NCBI GenBank assembly: GCA_965115995.1
Contig: OZ220472.1
Span: 248,001-312,000, forward strand
Direction: 5' to 3'
DNA: 64,000 nt
Source: Poriferisodalis sp026713105
GTDB lineage: Bacteria > Actinomycetota > Acidimicrobiia > Acidimicrobiales > Poriferisodalaceae
The notes under the pieces: generated by a model
The model's database searches: none
What the model was told of the DNA's origin: nothing
What the model saw: the letters and a program-made list of their open reading frames with translations, nothing else
In this document: one piece after another, positions 25,282 to 34,596 of the stretch
How positions within the stretch are numbered: position 1 is the stretch's first letter
Layout: each line of letters begins with the position of its first letter
Made by a program: the position numbers and the translations under genes

Positions 25282-26454
25282 TCAGATGTCGATGCGGTAC
25301 AGCTCGGCGGCGTTGAGGGACATGATTCGCTCGACGTCGGCGGTGGGGATTCCTTCGAGGGCTCTGGCCAAGTCGTGGTCGTCGCGGGGGTACAGGCAGG
25401 TGGGGTGGGGGAAGTCGGTCTCGAACATCAACGACTGTGCACCGACGTAGTCCACGGTCGGCTTCACGGTGGACCGCTCGAACCAGAAGCAGCCGTAGAA
25501 CTGGCGGCGGAAGTAGTCGGAGGGGAGCATGGAGAGCTCGGCTAGCTCGTTCGGCGCCGTCTCAGCCATCTGGTGGTCGAGCACCTCCAGGAAGAACGGC
25601 AGCCAGCCGACGCCGCTCTCGACGGAGACGAACTTCACGTCTGGGAAACGCTCGGGCACGCCGGAATAGATCATGTTGCCCACGACCCGGGCGTTGCCCA
25701 TGAACAGATTCGCGGAGCCCACCGCCAGCCGCCGTTCAGGCCCGAATGACGGCCACGGCGCCTTGCCGTAGTAGTCGAGGTTGCCCTTCGACGAGCCGAT
25801 GTGGAAGTTCACCGGCATCGCAAGGTCCGAGCAGACCTGCCAGACCGGGTCCCAGTGGGGCATCGCCATGTCGGGCAGCCCGGCCTCCTCAGGATTGGAG
25901 CAGGTCACGATGCCTCGCAGCCCGTTGGCGTGGCATCGCTCGATCTCGCGTACCGCAGCGTCGAGATCCCACCACGGCAGCAGCGCCATGCCGAACACCC
26001 GCTGGTTCGTGGCCTCCTGGAACTCGGCGAGCGCGTCGTTGTAGATCTCGACGGAGATGAGCCGCAGCGCATCGTCGGGCGACTTCAGGAAGTTCTGATT
26101 TCCGAAGCCGGCGACGTTGGGGTACATGATCTGCGCTTCGATGCCGAGCTCGTCGAGCATCTCGACCCGAGCCTGCGCGTCATAGCTGGCGCGGTGCACC
26201 ATCTCGTTGTCGAAATCGAAGAACACCGTGCCGGTGACCTTGTGGCCGTCGGGATCGACGACCGACGACGCAATGGGCAGCCCGATCGGGATCGAGTCGT
26301 CGAACCACCAGCGGCGCTTGCCGTCGCGTTCGGCCATCCGCGGGACACGGTCGCGATACTTCGCAGGTGCCCGCGAGGTCCACAGGTCGTAGGGCTCGGA
26401 CCAGTGGCTGTCGGTGTCGATGATCTTCAGATCGTCGAGGATCGTGCCGCTCAT
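25282..26454 (-). CDS. Amidohydrolase family 2 (ACMSD-like) metal-dependent hydrolase
   Basis: A 390-residue TIM-barrel hydrolase. The N-terminal IIDTDSHWSEP replaces the usual HxH with DxH, as in many amidohydrolase-2 proteins. The mid-chain GMALLPWWDLDAAVREIERCHANGLRGIVTC and the later VNFHIGSS supply further ligands, and ETDFPHPTCLYPRD near the C-terminus has the conserved aspartate. Members decarboxylate or hydrolyse cyclic or aromatic acids. Its position with an LLM enzyme suggests a catabolic pathway. Confidence 0.85.
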   Translation of the reverse strand: MSGTILDDLKIIDTDSHWSEPYDLWTSRAPAKYRDRVPRMAERDGKRRWWFDDSIPIGLPIASSVVDPDGHKVTGTVFFDFDNEMVHRASYDAQARVEMLDELGIEAQIMYPNVAGFGNQNFLKSPDDALRLISVEIYNDALAEFQEATNQRVFGMALLPWWDLDAAVREIERCHANGLRGIVTCSNPEEAGLPDMAMPHWDPVWQVCSDLAMPVNFHIGSSKGNLDYYGKAPWPSFGPERRLAVGSANLFMGNARVVGNMIYSGVPERFPDVKFVSVESGVGWLPFFLEVLDHQMAETAPNELAELSMLPSDYFRRQFYGCFWFERSTVKPTVDYVGAQSLMFETDFPHPTCLYPRDDHDLARALEGIPTADVERIMSLNAAELYRIDI

Positions 26455-26481
26455 CGCTCGGTAGGTCCCCTTGAGGGCCGG

Positions 26482-27141
26482 TCAGCTCACTGGCGGGACG
26501 GTCACCGGGCGGTCGCCGAACTCGGGCCGCTCGGTTCGGGTCTTCTTCAGCTCCCAGAAGCCGTCGATGTCCATCATGGCGGTCATCCCGTCCCACAGCT
26601 TGAGGGCGTCTTCGCCCTTGGGGGCTCGGGTGATCACCGGACCGAAGATGCCCACTCGCTCGCCGTCGCTGCGGTCCAGGGCGATGATCGGCGTGCCGAC
26701 GTCAGTGCCGACCAGCGCCAAGCCCTCGTCCATGCGTGTGCGGATCTCGGCATCCCACTGCTCGTCGGTGGCTGCCTTGGCGTGCTCGGGATCGATGCCG
26801 AGTTCTTCGAGGGCCTTCGCAATGTCGAAATCACGGTCGCCGTCGTGGTGGATGCGGCTCGCGAAATCCCAGTAGACGCCGAACACGGCATCGTCGCCCT
26901 CGGCGGCTCGGATCGACTCCATGACCCGCAACTGACCGTGCGTGCCCACGACCGCGTCGTAGTACGGGCTGTCGGTCGGCGGCTCGTTCTTGAACAGCAG
27001 GCTGATCGGCTGCCACTTGACCTTCACGTTGCGCTCGGAAGCGACTTCATCGACGACCCACCTGGCCGTCACCCAGCACCAGGGTCAGATGGGGTCGACC
27101 CAGAATTCGATCTCGGTTTCTGTGCCCGTGTCTGTTGCCAT
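26482..27141 (-). CDS. Putative selenoprotein: DsbA-family mycothiol-dependent nitroreductase-like (Rv2466c-like), UxxC
   Basis: A 219-codon frame from the ATG at 27141 is interrupted only by an in-frame TGA at codon 19 (27087-27085). The flanks read EFWVDPI-[TGA]-PWCWVTARW. The Mycobacterium tuberculosis protein Rv2466c, as I remember it, has DFWFDPLCPWCWITSRW, with the first cysteine of CPWC as the mycothiol-reactive nucleophile. The TGA falls exactly on that cysteine, so selenocysteine (UPWC) is the simplest reading. Downstream similarity continues: VGTDVGTPIIALD, FGPVITRAPKGEDALKLWD and FWELKKTRTERPEF. Conventional calling would start at the GTG at 27072 and lose the active site. A hairpin at a SECIS-like distance follows the TGA. 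Alternatives are a nonsense mutation or a sequencing error. Confidence 0.8.
27051..27071 (-). promoter_or_regulatory. Candidate bacterial SECIS hairpin
   Basis: On the minus strand, 15 bases after the TGA, GACG (27070-27067) pairs with CGTC (27055-27052), extended by a U-G pair. It closes an 11-base loop at 27066-27056 that begins with G and contains AGGUGGGU. Bacterial SECIS elements lie inside the coding sequence with an apical loop roughly 16-37 nt after UGA and a G at the loop start; this one begins 19 nt after. An alternative stem, CCUGG/CCAGG, starts at the second base after the TGA. Fold prediction was not run. Confidence 0.45.
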
Positions 27142-27295
27142 GCGGGCAATCTACCCGTGGCGGGCATGAGCAGGCTGAGCCGGCCGGCCAAGCCGTGCCC
27201 AGCGCCGCCTGCGAGTCGCTCGGCGCTGCGATCGGATGGCGAGAGTGGGCACAGCAAGGAATCGGCAGGCTCAACGCACGCGTTGCCCGCGACGG

Positions 27296-30076
27296 CTACA
27301 TCGAGGTGCCGTCGGGGTTCAGGTAGTCGCGGGTGATGTGGCCCTCGTCGTACAGCGCCTGCCACTCGGTGTCGTCGAGGCCCAGGATCTGCCGGTACAC
27401 GTACTCGTTGGCGTCGCCGAGGATGCCGATCGGCCGCCACGGCATTTCGGGGCCGTCCCAGCGCCACTGGCGCCCGGGGAAGCTGTACCAGCCCTGCTCG
27501 ACCGAGCCGTTCTGGCGGAACCAGCAGCGATCGCCCATCTGGGGGTCGGCTCGCAACTGCGACTCGCGCAGCACAGGCCCCGCAGGCACTCCAGCCTGCT
27601 GGCACCGGTGGAACACCTCATGGGACGAACGGGTAGAAGTCCAGGCCTCGATGCGCTCATCGATGTGGTCGTGGTGGGCGAAGCGACCGGCGAGCGTTGC
27701 CAGCCTTCTGTCTTGTGCCAAGGGCGGTTGCGTGTCGGCCAGGTCTGCGTTGCTCTGCGTCCGGCAGTCACCGTCGATCAATCGAGCCAGCGCCAGCCAA
27801 TCTTCATCGGTCTCGCAGGCAATTACCGCCCATTCGTCGTCCTGGTCGGGGCGGGCGGGGTCGATTGCACAGCGATAGCAGCCTTGGGGGGCGCGGGCCA
27901 CCGAGCGATTGCCCAGCGGCTGGTGACGCGTGCCGCTGGCAGCGGCATCGATGAAGTACTCGCCGATGTGCTGCATCACGTTCTCGGACTGCGAGAACTC
28001 GATGAGCTCGCCGACGCCGGTGCCGCCGGTGCCGTCGACGCCGTCGCGGCGGCGCAGGACCGCCAGCAGCGCAAATGCCGCGGTGGCTGCGCTCGCAGGG
28101 TCCATGTGAAACACCGACGTGAGGCTGGTGGGGTTGTCGTCGGCGTAGCCGCGCAGGCCGGTCAGCCCGCACAGTGCCTCGAAGTTGGCGCCGAAACCCA
28201 CCCAATCCGAGTACGGGCCCGCGAGGCCCATGGGCGGCATCCGCAGCACGATGGTGCGCGGGTTGACGGCGTGCACCGTTTCCCAGTCGAGACCCAGCTT
28301 TGGCAGCACGCCCAGCGAGTTGTTCTCGACGATCACATCGGTTTCCCGCACGAGCCGGTGCAGCGTCGAGCGACCGAGTTCGGTCCGGGGATCGAGTGTG
28401 CAGCTCAGCTTCCCGCGGGCGTGGGCGCTGAACAGGTTCTGGCGGTTCCACGGTCGCCGTCCCGGATCGTGATCCGGATAGCCCGACAGCGGCCCCAGTT
28501 CGGGAGCGATCTCCCGTGGCGGCCGGACCATGAGGCCCCGCGTCGCGGTCGGGAACACGTATGGGTTGTCCACCCGGATCACTTCGGCTCCGAGATCGGA
28601 GAGATACATGGTGCAGGCCGGCCCGGCCCACACCACGGTCAGGTCCAGCACACGGATGCCCGCCAAGGGCAAGCCCGCGGGTGCTCGAGGTGCCGGTGCA
28701 GCGTCCAGTGCGACGCTGGGGGGCGACTGGCTCGTCGCCGGGCGGTCATTGCTCTCGGGGGCAACGGGGGTGGCGTTCGGTGCAGTGCTCTCGGCGCCGT
28801 TGGCCTGCCTTGCGCCGTCGGAGGCGACTGGGGCGAGACCAGAGCGCACCTGGGCATCGTGTTCGCCCAGCAACGGCGCGGGGCACGGGGCCGCCGATGC
28901 TTGTCCGGCTGCATCATTCGGAGCGTCGCGATGGATGCGGAACGGTGCGCCCAGCTGATGAACCGTTCCCGCTGCGGGATGCTCGACGGGCACGAAGAAG
29001 CCGCGGGCCTCAAAGTGAGGGTCGTCGAGCAGGTCGATCGGCGCGTTCAGCGGGGTGACGCCCCATTTGTTGACCTGTGCTGCGGCGCCGACGCTGCTTT
29101 GGGTATGGCCGGCCAGCCACACATACAGGGCAGTCTCCACCATGTCGGGAAGTTCGGGATCGACCAGCCACGCCGGACTGGCAAATCGTTCAGCCAGCGA
29201 ATCGCCGTCGCCACCTTCGCCGCCGAGTCCTGCGTCGGTGAGCGTTTGCACCATCCGCGGGGCCCACGAGGGCAGGGTGAACACCAGCGCCCATCCGTCT
29301 GCAGTGGGGTAGAAGCCCACCGGCGACGCACGTTGGGGCTGGCGCGGGTCCCGCCCGACATCAGTACCGGTCCACGCCTCGTACAGCAGGTAGGACGCTC
29401 GCCGGTCGATGGTGCCGGCTTGCGCCTCGAATGCCGACACGTCGATGTGGCTCGGGCGGCCATGGCGCTGGCTCATCATGAGCGCGGCCAGCGTCGGCAC
29501 CGCTGCCAGGTTGCCGACCTGGTAGGAGGTGACATCCCCGCTGAGCTTCACTGGCTCGCGCTCGTCGATGCCGGTGCCCCACATCGGGCCGCCCATCGCA
29601 TAGGTGACGATGTCGCTGCCCCGGTAGCCGGCGTCGGCATAGGGGCCGGCCTGGCCGAACGGGGTAATCGAGGTCAGCACGATGCCAGGCCGCAGCGTGC
29701 ACATCACGTCGTAGCCGAGCCCGATCGAGTCGAGGTGACCCGGTGGGAAGGCCTCGACCACGATGTCGGACTCCGCCGCGAGCGCCCGGACGAACTCGAT
29801 GTCATCGGCCCTGGGCGTCTGGCTGCCGATGTCGGCAATGACGCTGCGTTTGTTGGTGTTCAGATGCAGGAACAGCGGCGAGAGTTCCCGGCTGTCGGCA
29901 TCGGCCGGTGTGCCGGCTGCGTCTCCCCACGGGCCGTGCGCGCGTGCGGGATCGCCGCTGGGGGGTTCGACCTTGGTGACATCGGCACCATGGTCGGCGA
30001 AGAGCTTGCCCAGATACGGACCCGAGATGCCCGTCGCCAGTTCCAGCACCCGGATGCCGGCCAACAACTGGCTCAC
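27296..30076 (-). CDS. Tandem family III CoA-transferase (two CaiB/BaiF domains)
   Basis: A 926-residue double CoA-transferase. Domain 1 begins LLAGIRVLELATGISGPYLGKLF; domain 2 begins near residue 470 with PLAGIRVLDLTVVWAGPACTMYL. Domain 1 keeps the active-site aspartate (D212 in HIDVSAFEA). In domain 2 the matching position is glutamate (E693 in LIEFSQSEN), so the second site may be altered or use Glu. A GTG at 30076 with a GAGGGGGC site upstream is preferred; a TTG at 30121 is in the same frame. It resembles the plus-strand double protein at 12406. Probably acts on an acyl-CoA of the local pathway. Confidence 0.87.
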   Translation of the reverse strand: MSQLLAGIRVLELATGISGPYLGKLFADHGADVTKVEPPSGDPARAHGPWGDAAGTPADADSRELSPLFLHLNTNKRSVIADIGSQTPRADDIEFVRALAAESDIVVEAFPPGHLDSIGLGYDVMCTLRPGIVLTSITPFGQAGPYADAGYRGSDIVTYAMGGPMWGTGIDEREPVKLSGDVTSYQVGNLAAVPTLAALMMSQRHGRPSHIDVSAFEAQAGTIDRRASYLLYEAWTGTDVGRDPRQPQRASPVGFYPTADGWALVFTLPSWAPRMVQTLTDAGLGGEGGDGDSLAERFASPAWLVDPELPDMVETALYVWLAGHTQSSVGAAAQVNKWGVTPLNAPIDLLDDPHFEARGFFVPVEHPAAGTVHQLGAPFRIHRDAPNDAAGQASAAPCPAPLLGEHDAQVRSGLAPVASDGARQANGAESTAPNATPVAPESNDRPATSQSPPSVALDAAPAPRAPAGLPLAGIRVLDLTVVWAGPACTMYLSDLGAEVIRVDNPYVFPTATRGLMVRPPREIAPELGPLSGYPDHDPGRRPWNRQNLFSAHARGKLSCTLDPRTELGRSTLHRLVRETDVIVENNSLGVLPKLGLDWETVHAVNPRTIVLRMPPMGLAGPYSDWVGFGANFEALCGLTGLRGYADDNPTSLTSVFHMDPASAATAAFALLAVLRRRDGVDGTGGTGVGELIEFSQSENVMQHIGEYFIDAAASGTRHQPLGNRSVARAPQGCYRCAIDPARPDQDDEWAVIACETDEDWLALARLIDGDCRTQSNADLADTQPPLAQDRRLATLAGRFAHHDHIDERIEAWTSTRSSHEVFHRCQQAGVPAGPVLRESQLRADPQMGDRCWFRQNGSVEQGWYSFPGRQWRWDGPEMPWRPIGILGDANEYVYRQILGLDDTEWQALYDEGHITRDYLNPDGTSM

Positions 30077-30157
30077 CGCAGCCCCCTCTTCCGGCCCCGT
30101 GGGCCAGTTCCGACGCGGCAAGTATGGCCGATGGCCGGCGATTGGCTCTGCGGTCCG

Positions 30158-31528
30158 TCAGCCCATCGTGGCCAGGATCGGGGCCAGCGTGACGAGCAGT
30201 TCTTCTACGTCGTCGGCGTCGTCGATGCCGAGCAGGTTGGCCGTGATGGCGACACCGAGGTCGACTCCGGGCACGTAGGCCGCAATGGTGCGGAAGCCCG
30301 GCACACCGCCCCCATGGCGATAGACGCCCAGACCCAAGATTTCGCGCGTCGAGATGCCCAGCCCGGAGCTGTCGACGGGATCGGGGTGACCCGTCGTCAT
30401 AAGAGCGATCTGTTCTTGATCGAGGATGTCGGTCGCGAAGAGTCCGCGAATCAGCAGCGCCACATCGCCGATCTGCGCCTCGATGCCGCCGCCGGTCCAC
30501 CCGGCAGAACGGGCGAACTCACCGGGGACGGTGCCGATGTCCACGAAGATGGCGTCGTTGTGGGTTATCTGGTTGTCGCTGGTGAGCCCCAGCAGCGGTC
30601 CCATCAGGTAGCCAATCGTCCCTCCGACGTATCCGTTGGCCGTCGGCTCGGGGGGGAACTCGTCGGGCGTCAGGTAGACGTGTTCGAGGCCGAGCGGCTC
30701 AAAGACACGAGACCGCAGTTCGGCGGCTGCCGTATTGCCGGTGACCGCCTCGATGAGCAGGCCCGCCGCGACATAGCCGGTGGTGTTGTAGTGATATTCG
30801 GTCCCCAGCTCCGCCACGGGTCCGTACCCCGCAGCGAATTCCAAGATCTCTTCCGGTGAGATCTGCTCGTCCAGCCGGGGCGCGGCGAGTCGGTAGAACT
30901 GCGCGTCGAACGCGTACTCGACGAAGCCCGAGGTATGCCCGAGCAGGTCACGCACCGTGATCGCCGCAGCGTGCTCGTACCCCGGGGCCCAGTCCTCGCC
31001 GAGGTATTGCGCGACCGGAGCGTCAAGCTCGACCGCGCCCTCTGAGACGAGCTGCAGGACCACTGCAGCGGTGACCGGCTTGGTGACCGAGCCGATGCGC
31101 ACGTGATGGTCGACAGTCATGGGAGTGTCTGAGGCGATATCGCTGACGCCCCAAGCGAAAGTCATGGGCTCGGCGCCACCTCGCGTGATGGCCAGCACGA
31201 TGCCGGGGGCACCAGTGCGGTCCATCCAGTCCTGGATTTCTGCGCTGAGCGGATCGAGTGGCTCGTCGGCAGGCTCAGTGTCTGCGCCTGATTCGTCGCC
31301 GTCCCCGGGACCCCCGGGATCCGCGGCGGCCGTTGTGGCCGGAGCGGCTGCAGTCGTTGTCGGTGCGGCAGTGGTGGCTGGCGCCGGAGCACCGGTCGTC
31401 GCGGGCGCTCCGACAGTGGTGGCCGGTGCTGAAGAGGTAGCGGGGGGCTCTGGCGCCGCCTCGTCGGCCCCACTGCAGGCCGCCGCCAGCAGCCCCAAGG
31501 AAAGCACCACCGAAGCGAGTCGCTGCAT
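30158..31528 (-). CDS. Lipoprotein serine hydrolase, class C beta-lactamase-like
   Basis: A 456-residue exported lipoprotein. The signal peptide MQRLASVVLSLGLLAAAC has a lipobox cysteine at C18. A 55-residue alanine/threonine/proline-rich linker of the kind that spans actinobacterial cell walls follows. The hydrolase domain has S147-V-T-K150 as the SxxK motif and Y-N-T in YHYNTTGYVAAG as the YxN motif; the HGGGVPGF segment corresponds to the HxG/KTG box. It is a penicillin-binding-protein-like esterase or peptidase. The frame is open to 31837, but the signal peptide fixes the start at 31528. Divergent from the acyl-CoA ligase. Confidence 0.87.
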   Translation of the reverse strand: MQRLASVVLSLGLLAAACSGADEAAPEPPATSSAPATTVGAPATTGAPAPATTAAPTTTAAAPATTAAADPGGPGDGDESGADTEPADEPLDPLSAEIQDWMDRTGAPGIVLAITRGGAEPMTFAWGVSDIASDTPMTVDHHVRIGSVTKPVTAAVVLQLVSEGAVELDAPVAQYLGEDWAPGYEHAAAITVRDLLGHTSGFVEYAFDAQFYRLAAPRLDEQISPEEILEFAAGYGPVAELGTEYHYNTTGYVAAGLLIEAVTGNTAAAELRSRVFEPLGLEHVYLTPDEFPPEPTANGYVGGTIGYLMGPLLGLTSDNQITHNDAIFVDIGTVPGEFARSAGWTGGGIEAQIGDVALLIRGLFATDILDQEQIALMTTGHPDPVDSSGLGISTREILGLGVYRHGGGVPGFRTIAAYVPGVDLGVAITANLLGIDDADDVEELLVTLAPILATMG

Positions 31529-31730
31529 GCGGAAAGCGTAAGGACTCGAGCCAGTAGGCACAGATGCCAGAGCTGGGGAGTCGAACACGAGGCGGTGCGA
31601 GATCGCAGGCGAGTCAATGGCTCCGTCGATGGGCAAACTGTGTTGCTGCCCGCAGCCAATCTGGCGCGCGGCAGTGACATTTGCGAGTATCTGCCGCGAC
31701 ATCTGCTTGAACGGGCCATAGGGGGTCGAT

Positions 31731-33305
31731 GTGAATCTCGGAATGCTGCTCTTCATGCCAGCGACGATCGCCGGTGAACAGGTCATCCTGATCGACACCT
31801 CGACGGAGGCCGGTGGAGGCACCGCCCGCGAGGTCACCTACCAGGAGCTGCTCGACAACGTGTCACGCACCGCCGGAATGCTGACGATGCTCGGCGTCGG
31901 TGTCGGCGACCGTGTCGGCATCTTTGCCACCAACAGCGTGGAGTGCGTCGAGGCCATCTTCGGCGGCGCGTTCGTCGGCGCCACGGTCGTGCCGATGAAC
32001 TTCCGCGCCGGCGCAGAGGAAACTACCCACCTGCTGAGCGACAGCGGCATCAGCGTGCTGTTCACCGAGTCTCGCTACAGCGACCTGATCTCCGACAACA
32101 AGCCCGACGACCTCGAACACGTGCTAGTGCTCGACGACCCGTCCTCGTATGCCGCTGCCCGCGACGAGGCGTTCGAGCTGCCCGTGCCTGAGGATGTCGA
32201 CCCTGACGGGCTGTGCTCGCTGTTGTACACGAGCGGCACCACGGCCATGCCCAAGGGCGTCAAGCTGACCAACGGCGCCATCACGGGCTACGTCATGGGC
32301 ACCAATGACGCTGCCACCGGCGAGGACATGGGCCGCATGGCGGTCGCAGCGCCGCTGTACCACATCGCCGGGCTGACCTCGATGCTGAATGCGCTGTACA
32401 GCGGGCGAGTGGTCGTGCTGCTGCCGCAGTTCGAGGCGTCGTCGTGGATCGACTGCGTGCAGGCGCACGCGGTGACGCACGCCTTCTTGGTGCCGACCAT
32501 GCTCGCCCGGGTGCTCGAAGCACCCAACTTCAGCCATGAAGCGTTCAGCGGGCTCGACGCAGTCACCTACGGAGCGGCGCCGATGCCGCCGTCGGTCATC
32601 CGTCGGGCAATCGACATGTTCCCGCCGAATGTGGCGTTCGCCGGCGCCTACGGACAGACCGAGACGACATCGACGGTTGCCGTCCTCGATCCCGACGACC
32701 ATCGCATCGACGGGACCGACGAGGAGAAGGAGCGCAAGCTGCACCGGCTGTCATCGGTCGGACAGGTGCTGGAGGACGTGCAGGTCCGCGTCGTCGATGC
32801 CGACAGCGGTGAGGTCGTGGCACCCGGGGTGATCGGCGAGGTGCAGCTGCAGACCTTCCGCGCCATGGACGGCTATTGGGGCAACGAGGAGAAGACCCGC
32901 GTCACCATCGACGACGAGGGCTGGGTGCACACCGGCGACCTCGGCTACCTCGACGACGACGACTACCTGTTCCTGGCCGGCCGCACCGGCGACATGATCA
33001 TCCGGGGCGGCGAGAACGTGCTTCCCGACGAGGTGGAGGGTGTGCTGTACGACCACCCCTCGGTACTCGAAGCAGCGGTGGTAGGTCTGCCCAGCGAGGA
33101 ATGGGGCGAACGCGTGGCCGCAGCGGCCGTCGTGCGCCCTGGCAGCGGCACATCGGGCGACGATCTGGTTGCCCATGCGCGCGAGCGCCTCGCGCCATTC
33201 AAGCGTCCCGAGTTCGTGCACCTGATGGACGAGCTGCCGCGGACATCCACCGGCAAGCTGCTGCGCCGCGACCTCATTCCCTTGCTCGACGAGCTGGGCG
33301 TTTGA
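31731..33305 (+). CDS. AMP-dependent acyl-CoA ligase
   Basis: A 524-residue adenylate-forming enzyme from a GTG start. The P-loop-like motif LLYTSGTTAMPKGVKLTN, the YGQTETT core motif and YWGNEEKTRVTIDDEGWVHTGDLGYLDDDDYLFLAGRTGDMIIRGGENVLPDEVE hinge region are all present. The C-terminal catalytic lysine lies in TSTGKLLRRDL. It activates a carboxylic acid (fatty, aromatic or cyclic) to the CoA ester. Preceded by a 200-bp divergent promoter region shared with the lipoprotein hydrolase. Confidence 0.92.
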   Translation: MNLGMLLFMPATIAGEQVILIDTSTEAGGGTAREVTYQELLDNVSRTAGMLTMLGVGVGDRVGIFATNSVECVEAIFGGAFVGATVVPMNFRAGAEETTHLLSDSGISVLFTESRYSDLISDNKPDDLEHVLVLDDPSSYAAARDEAFELPVPEDVDPDGLCSLLYTSGTTAMPKGVKLTNGAITGYVMGTNDAATGEDMGRMAVAAPLYHIAGLTSMLNALYSGRVVVLLPQFEASSWIDCVQAHAVTHAFLVPTMLARVLEAPNFSHEAFSGLDAVTYGAAPMPPSVIRRAIDMFPPNVAFAGAYGQTETTSTVAVLDPDDHRIDGTDEEKERKLHRLSSVGQVLEDVQVRVVDADSGEVVAPGVIGEVQLQTFRAMDGYWGNEEKTRVTIDDEGWVHTGDLGYLDDDDYLFLAGRTGDMIIRGGENVLPDEVEGVLYDHPSVLEAAVVGLPSEEWGERVAAAAVVRPGSGTSGDDLVAHARERLAPFKRPEFVHLMDELPRTSTGKLLRRDLIPLLDELGV

Positions 33306-33351
33306 GGCAGAGTTCGGGGCTCGGCGTGTCGTCGCTGGGCCCACCCGGATC

Positions 33352-34530
33352 GTGAGCGCCGAGACAACGCCGGGGCATCGGGACGATCATCTGCATTTGC
33401 TGGCGTGCGCCGCGGCGCGCCGTTCGACCGACGTGCGTGCTGCGATGACCGTGTCAGAACTGCTCGACCTCGTCGGGCGCGCCGCTGGGCCACGGGGCGA
33501 TGTGATGCCCGGCCCAGACGACCGGCGCACGTGGCGCCGGGTGTGGGGTTATGACGATGCGCTGCTCGCCGAGCGCCGCCACCCGACAGTTGCCGAACTG
33601 GACGCCGTGACCAAGGACCGCCCGACGGTCCTGCACCACATCACCGGTCATGTGGCGGTGGTGAACACAGCCGCGGGCCGGGCCTTGGGCCTGGCGTCGG
33701 GCGAGGTGCTCGTCGAGCGCCACGACCTGCTGGCCGGCGTGCCCCGACCCGATCGCGCTGAGACCGTGGTGGGCGTCGCTGAGGTGCTGGCCGATCTGGT
33801 CGCCGCAGGCATTACCGCCTGCACGGACGCAACTCATACCAACGACCTCGCTGCACTGGAGTTGCTGGCCGAAGCAGCCGCCGGGGAGCCCGCCGTGGAC
33901 GTCACCGCAATGGTGGGCGCCGACCGGCTCGACTCGCTGGAAGGTCTGGCCTTCGGCGAGTCGATCCCGTCCCGGGAAACCCCGGTCGATGGGGTGGGGG
34001 TGCGCATCGGACACGCGAAGGTGATGCCGCCTCACGACGACGACAGCGTGATCGCCGACCTGGTGAGGACGGCGCGCGTTCTGAGGTTTCCGGTCGCGGT
34101 TCACGTCATGGACATCGACACGCTGCAAGCGACCCTGGATGCTCTGGAAGCGCATCCGCCTCTGCCGGCCGAGATGGCGTCGAGCAAGCCAGATCGCGTC
34201 GAGCCCGATCGCATTGAACACTGCGCGCTGGCGCTGCCGGAGCAGCTCGATCGGATCGCCCGGCTCGGCATCACGGTGGTAACCCAGCCCAGCTTCGTCA
34301 CCCGCCGCGCACAGAAGTACCGAGAACAGCTCTCGCCGACCGAGCAGGCATGGCTCTGGCCGCTGGCGAGCCTGCTGCGCCGCGGCATCCGCGTCACGCT
34401 GTCGTCGGACGCTCCGACAGTTCCCCCCGATCCTGCCGAGTGGATGGAAGCGGCCGCCTGTCGGGACCTCGCTCCCGCTGAGCGCATCGACCCCGAGCGC
34501 GCTCGCGAGCTCTGTCTCGCTGACCGCTGA
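33352..34530 (+). CDS. YtcJ-like amidohydrolase, shortened barrel-only form
   Basis: A 392-residue protein from a GTG start. It begins almost at the metal motif (GHRDDHLHLL), so the N-terminal beta-sandwich of the YtcJ/amidohydrolase-3 family is missing, and the usual C-terminal GxxADxxV segment is also absent. The barrel motifs DRPTVLHHITGHVAVVNTAAGRALGL, ITACTDATH, RIGHAKVMPPHDDDS, RIEHCA and VTLSSDAPTVPP match the family. About 150 residues shorter than the norm, it is either a minimal active enzyme or a decayed one. It lies between an acyl-CoA ligase and a CoA-transferase. Confidence 0.72.
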   Translation: MSAETTPGHRDDHLHLLACAAARRSTDVRAAMTVSELLDLVGRAAGPRGDVMPGPDDRRTWRRVWGYDDALLAERRHPTVAELDAVTKDRPTVLHHITGHVAVVNTAAGRALGLASGEVLVERHDLLAGVPRPDRAETVVGVAEVLADLVAAGITACTDATHTNDLAALELLAEAAAGEPAVDVTAMVGADRLDSLEGLAFGESIPSRETPVDGVGVRIGHAKVMPPHDDDSVIADLVRTARVLRFPVAVHVMDIDTLQATLDALEAHPPLPAEMASSKPDRVEPDRIEHCALALPEQLDRIARLGITVVTQPSFVTRRAQKYREQLSPTEQAWLWPLASLLRRGIRVTLSSDAPTVPPDPAEWMEAAACRDLAPAERIDPERARELCLADR

Positions 34531-34596
34531 GTACCCTGCCGCATCGCGGCTGTGCCGGCAAGGCACAGCCAACACTTCGTGAGCAGGGGAGCAGCG

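Noticed and set aside
23952..25316. Plus-strand open frame of 454 codons
   Set aside because: Antisense to the LLM oxidoreductase; no protein features.
26482..27072. DsbA-like gene starting at the GTG at 27072
   Set aside because: This start removes the UPWC/CPWC active site and first strand. The family alignment continues upstream through the TGA to the ATG at 27141.
25801..27336. Plus-strand open frame of about 500 codons over the amidohydrolase and DsbA genes
   Set aside because: Antisense to two genes with clear family motifs; composition is that of a shadow frame.
27236..30859. Very long plus-strand open frame (about 1200 codons)
   Set aside because: It is antisense to the double CoA-transferase and lipoprotein genes, is arginine/glycine/alanine-biased and shows no domain pattern; a GC-rich shadow frame.
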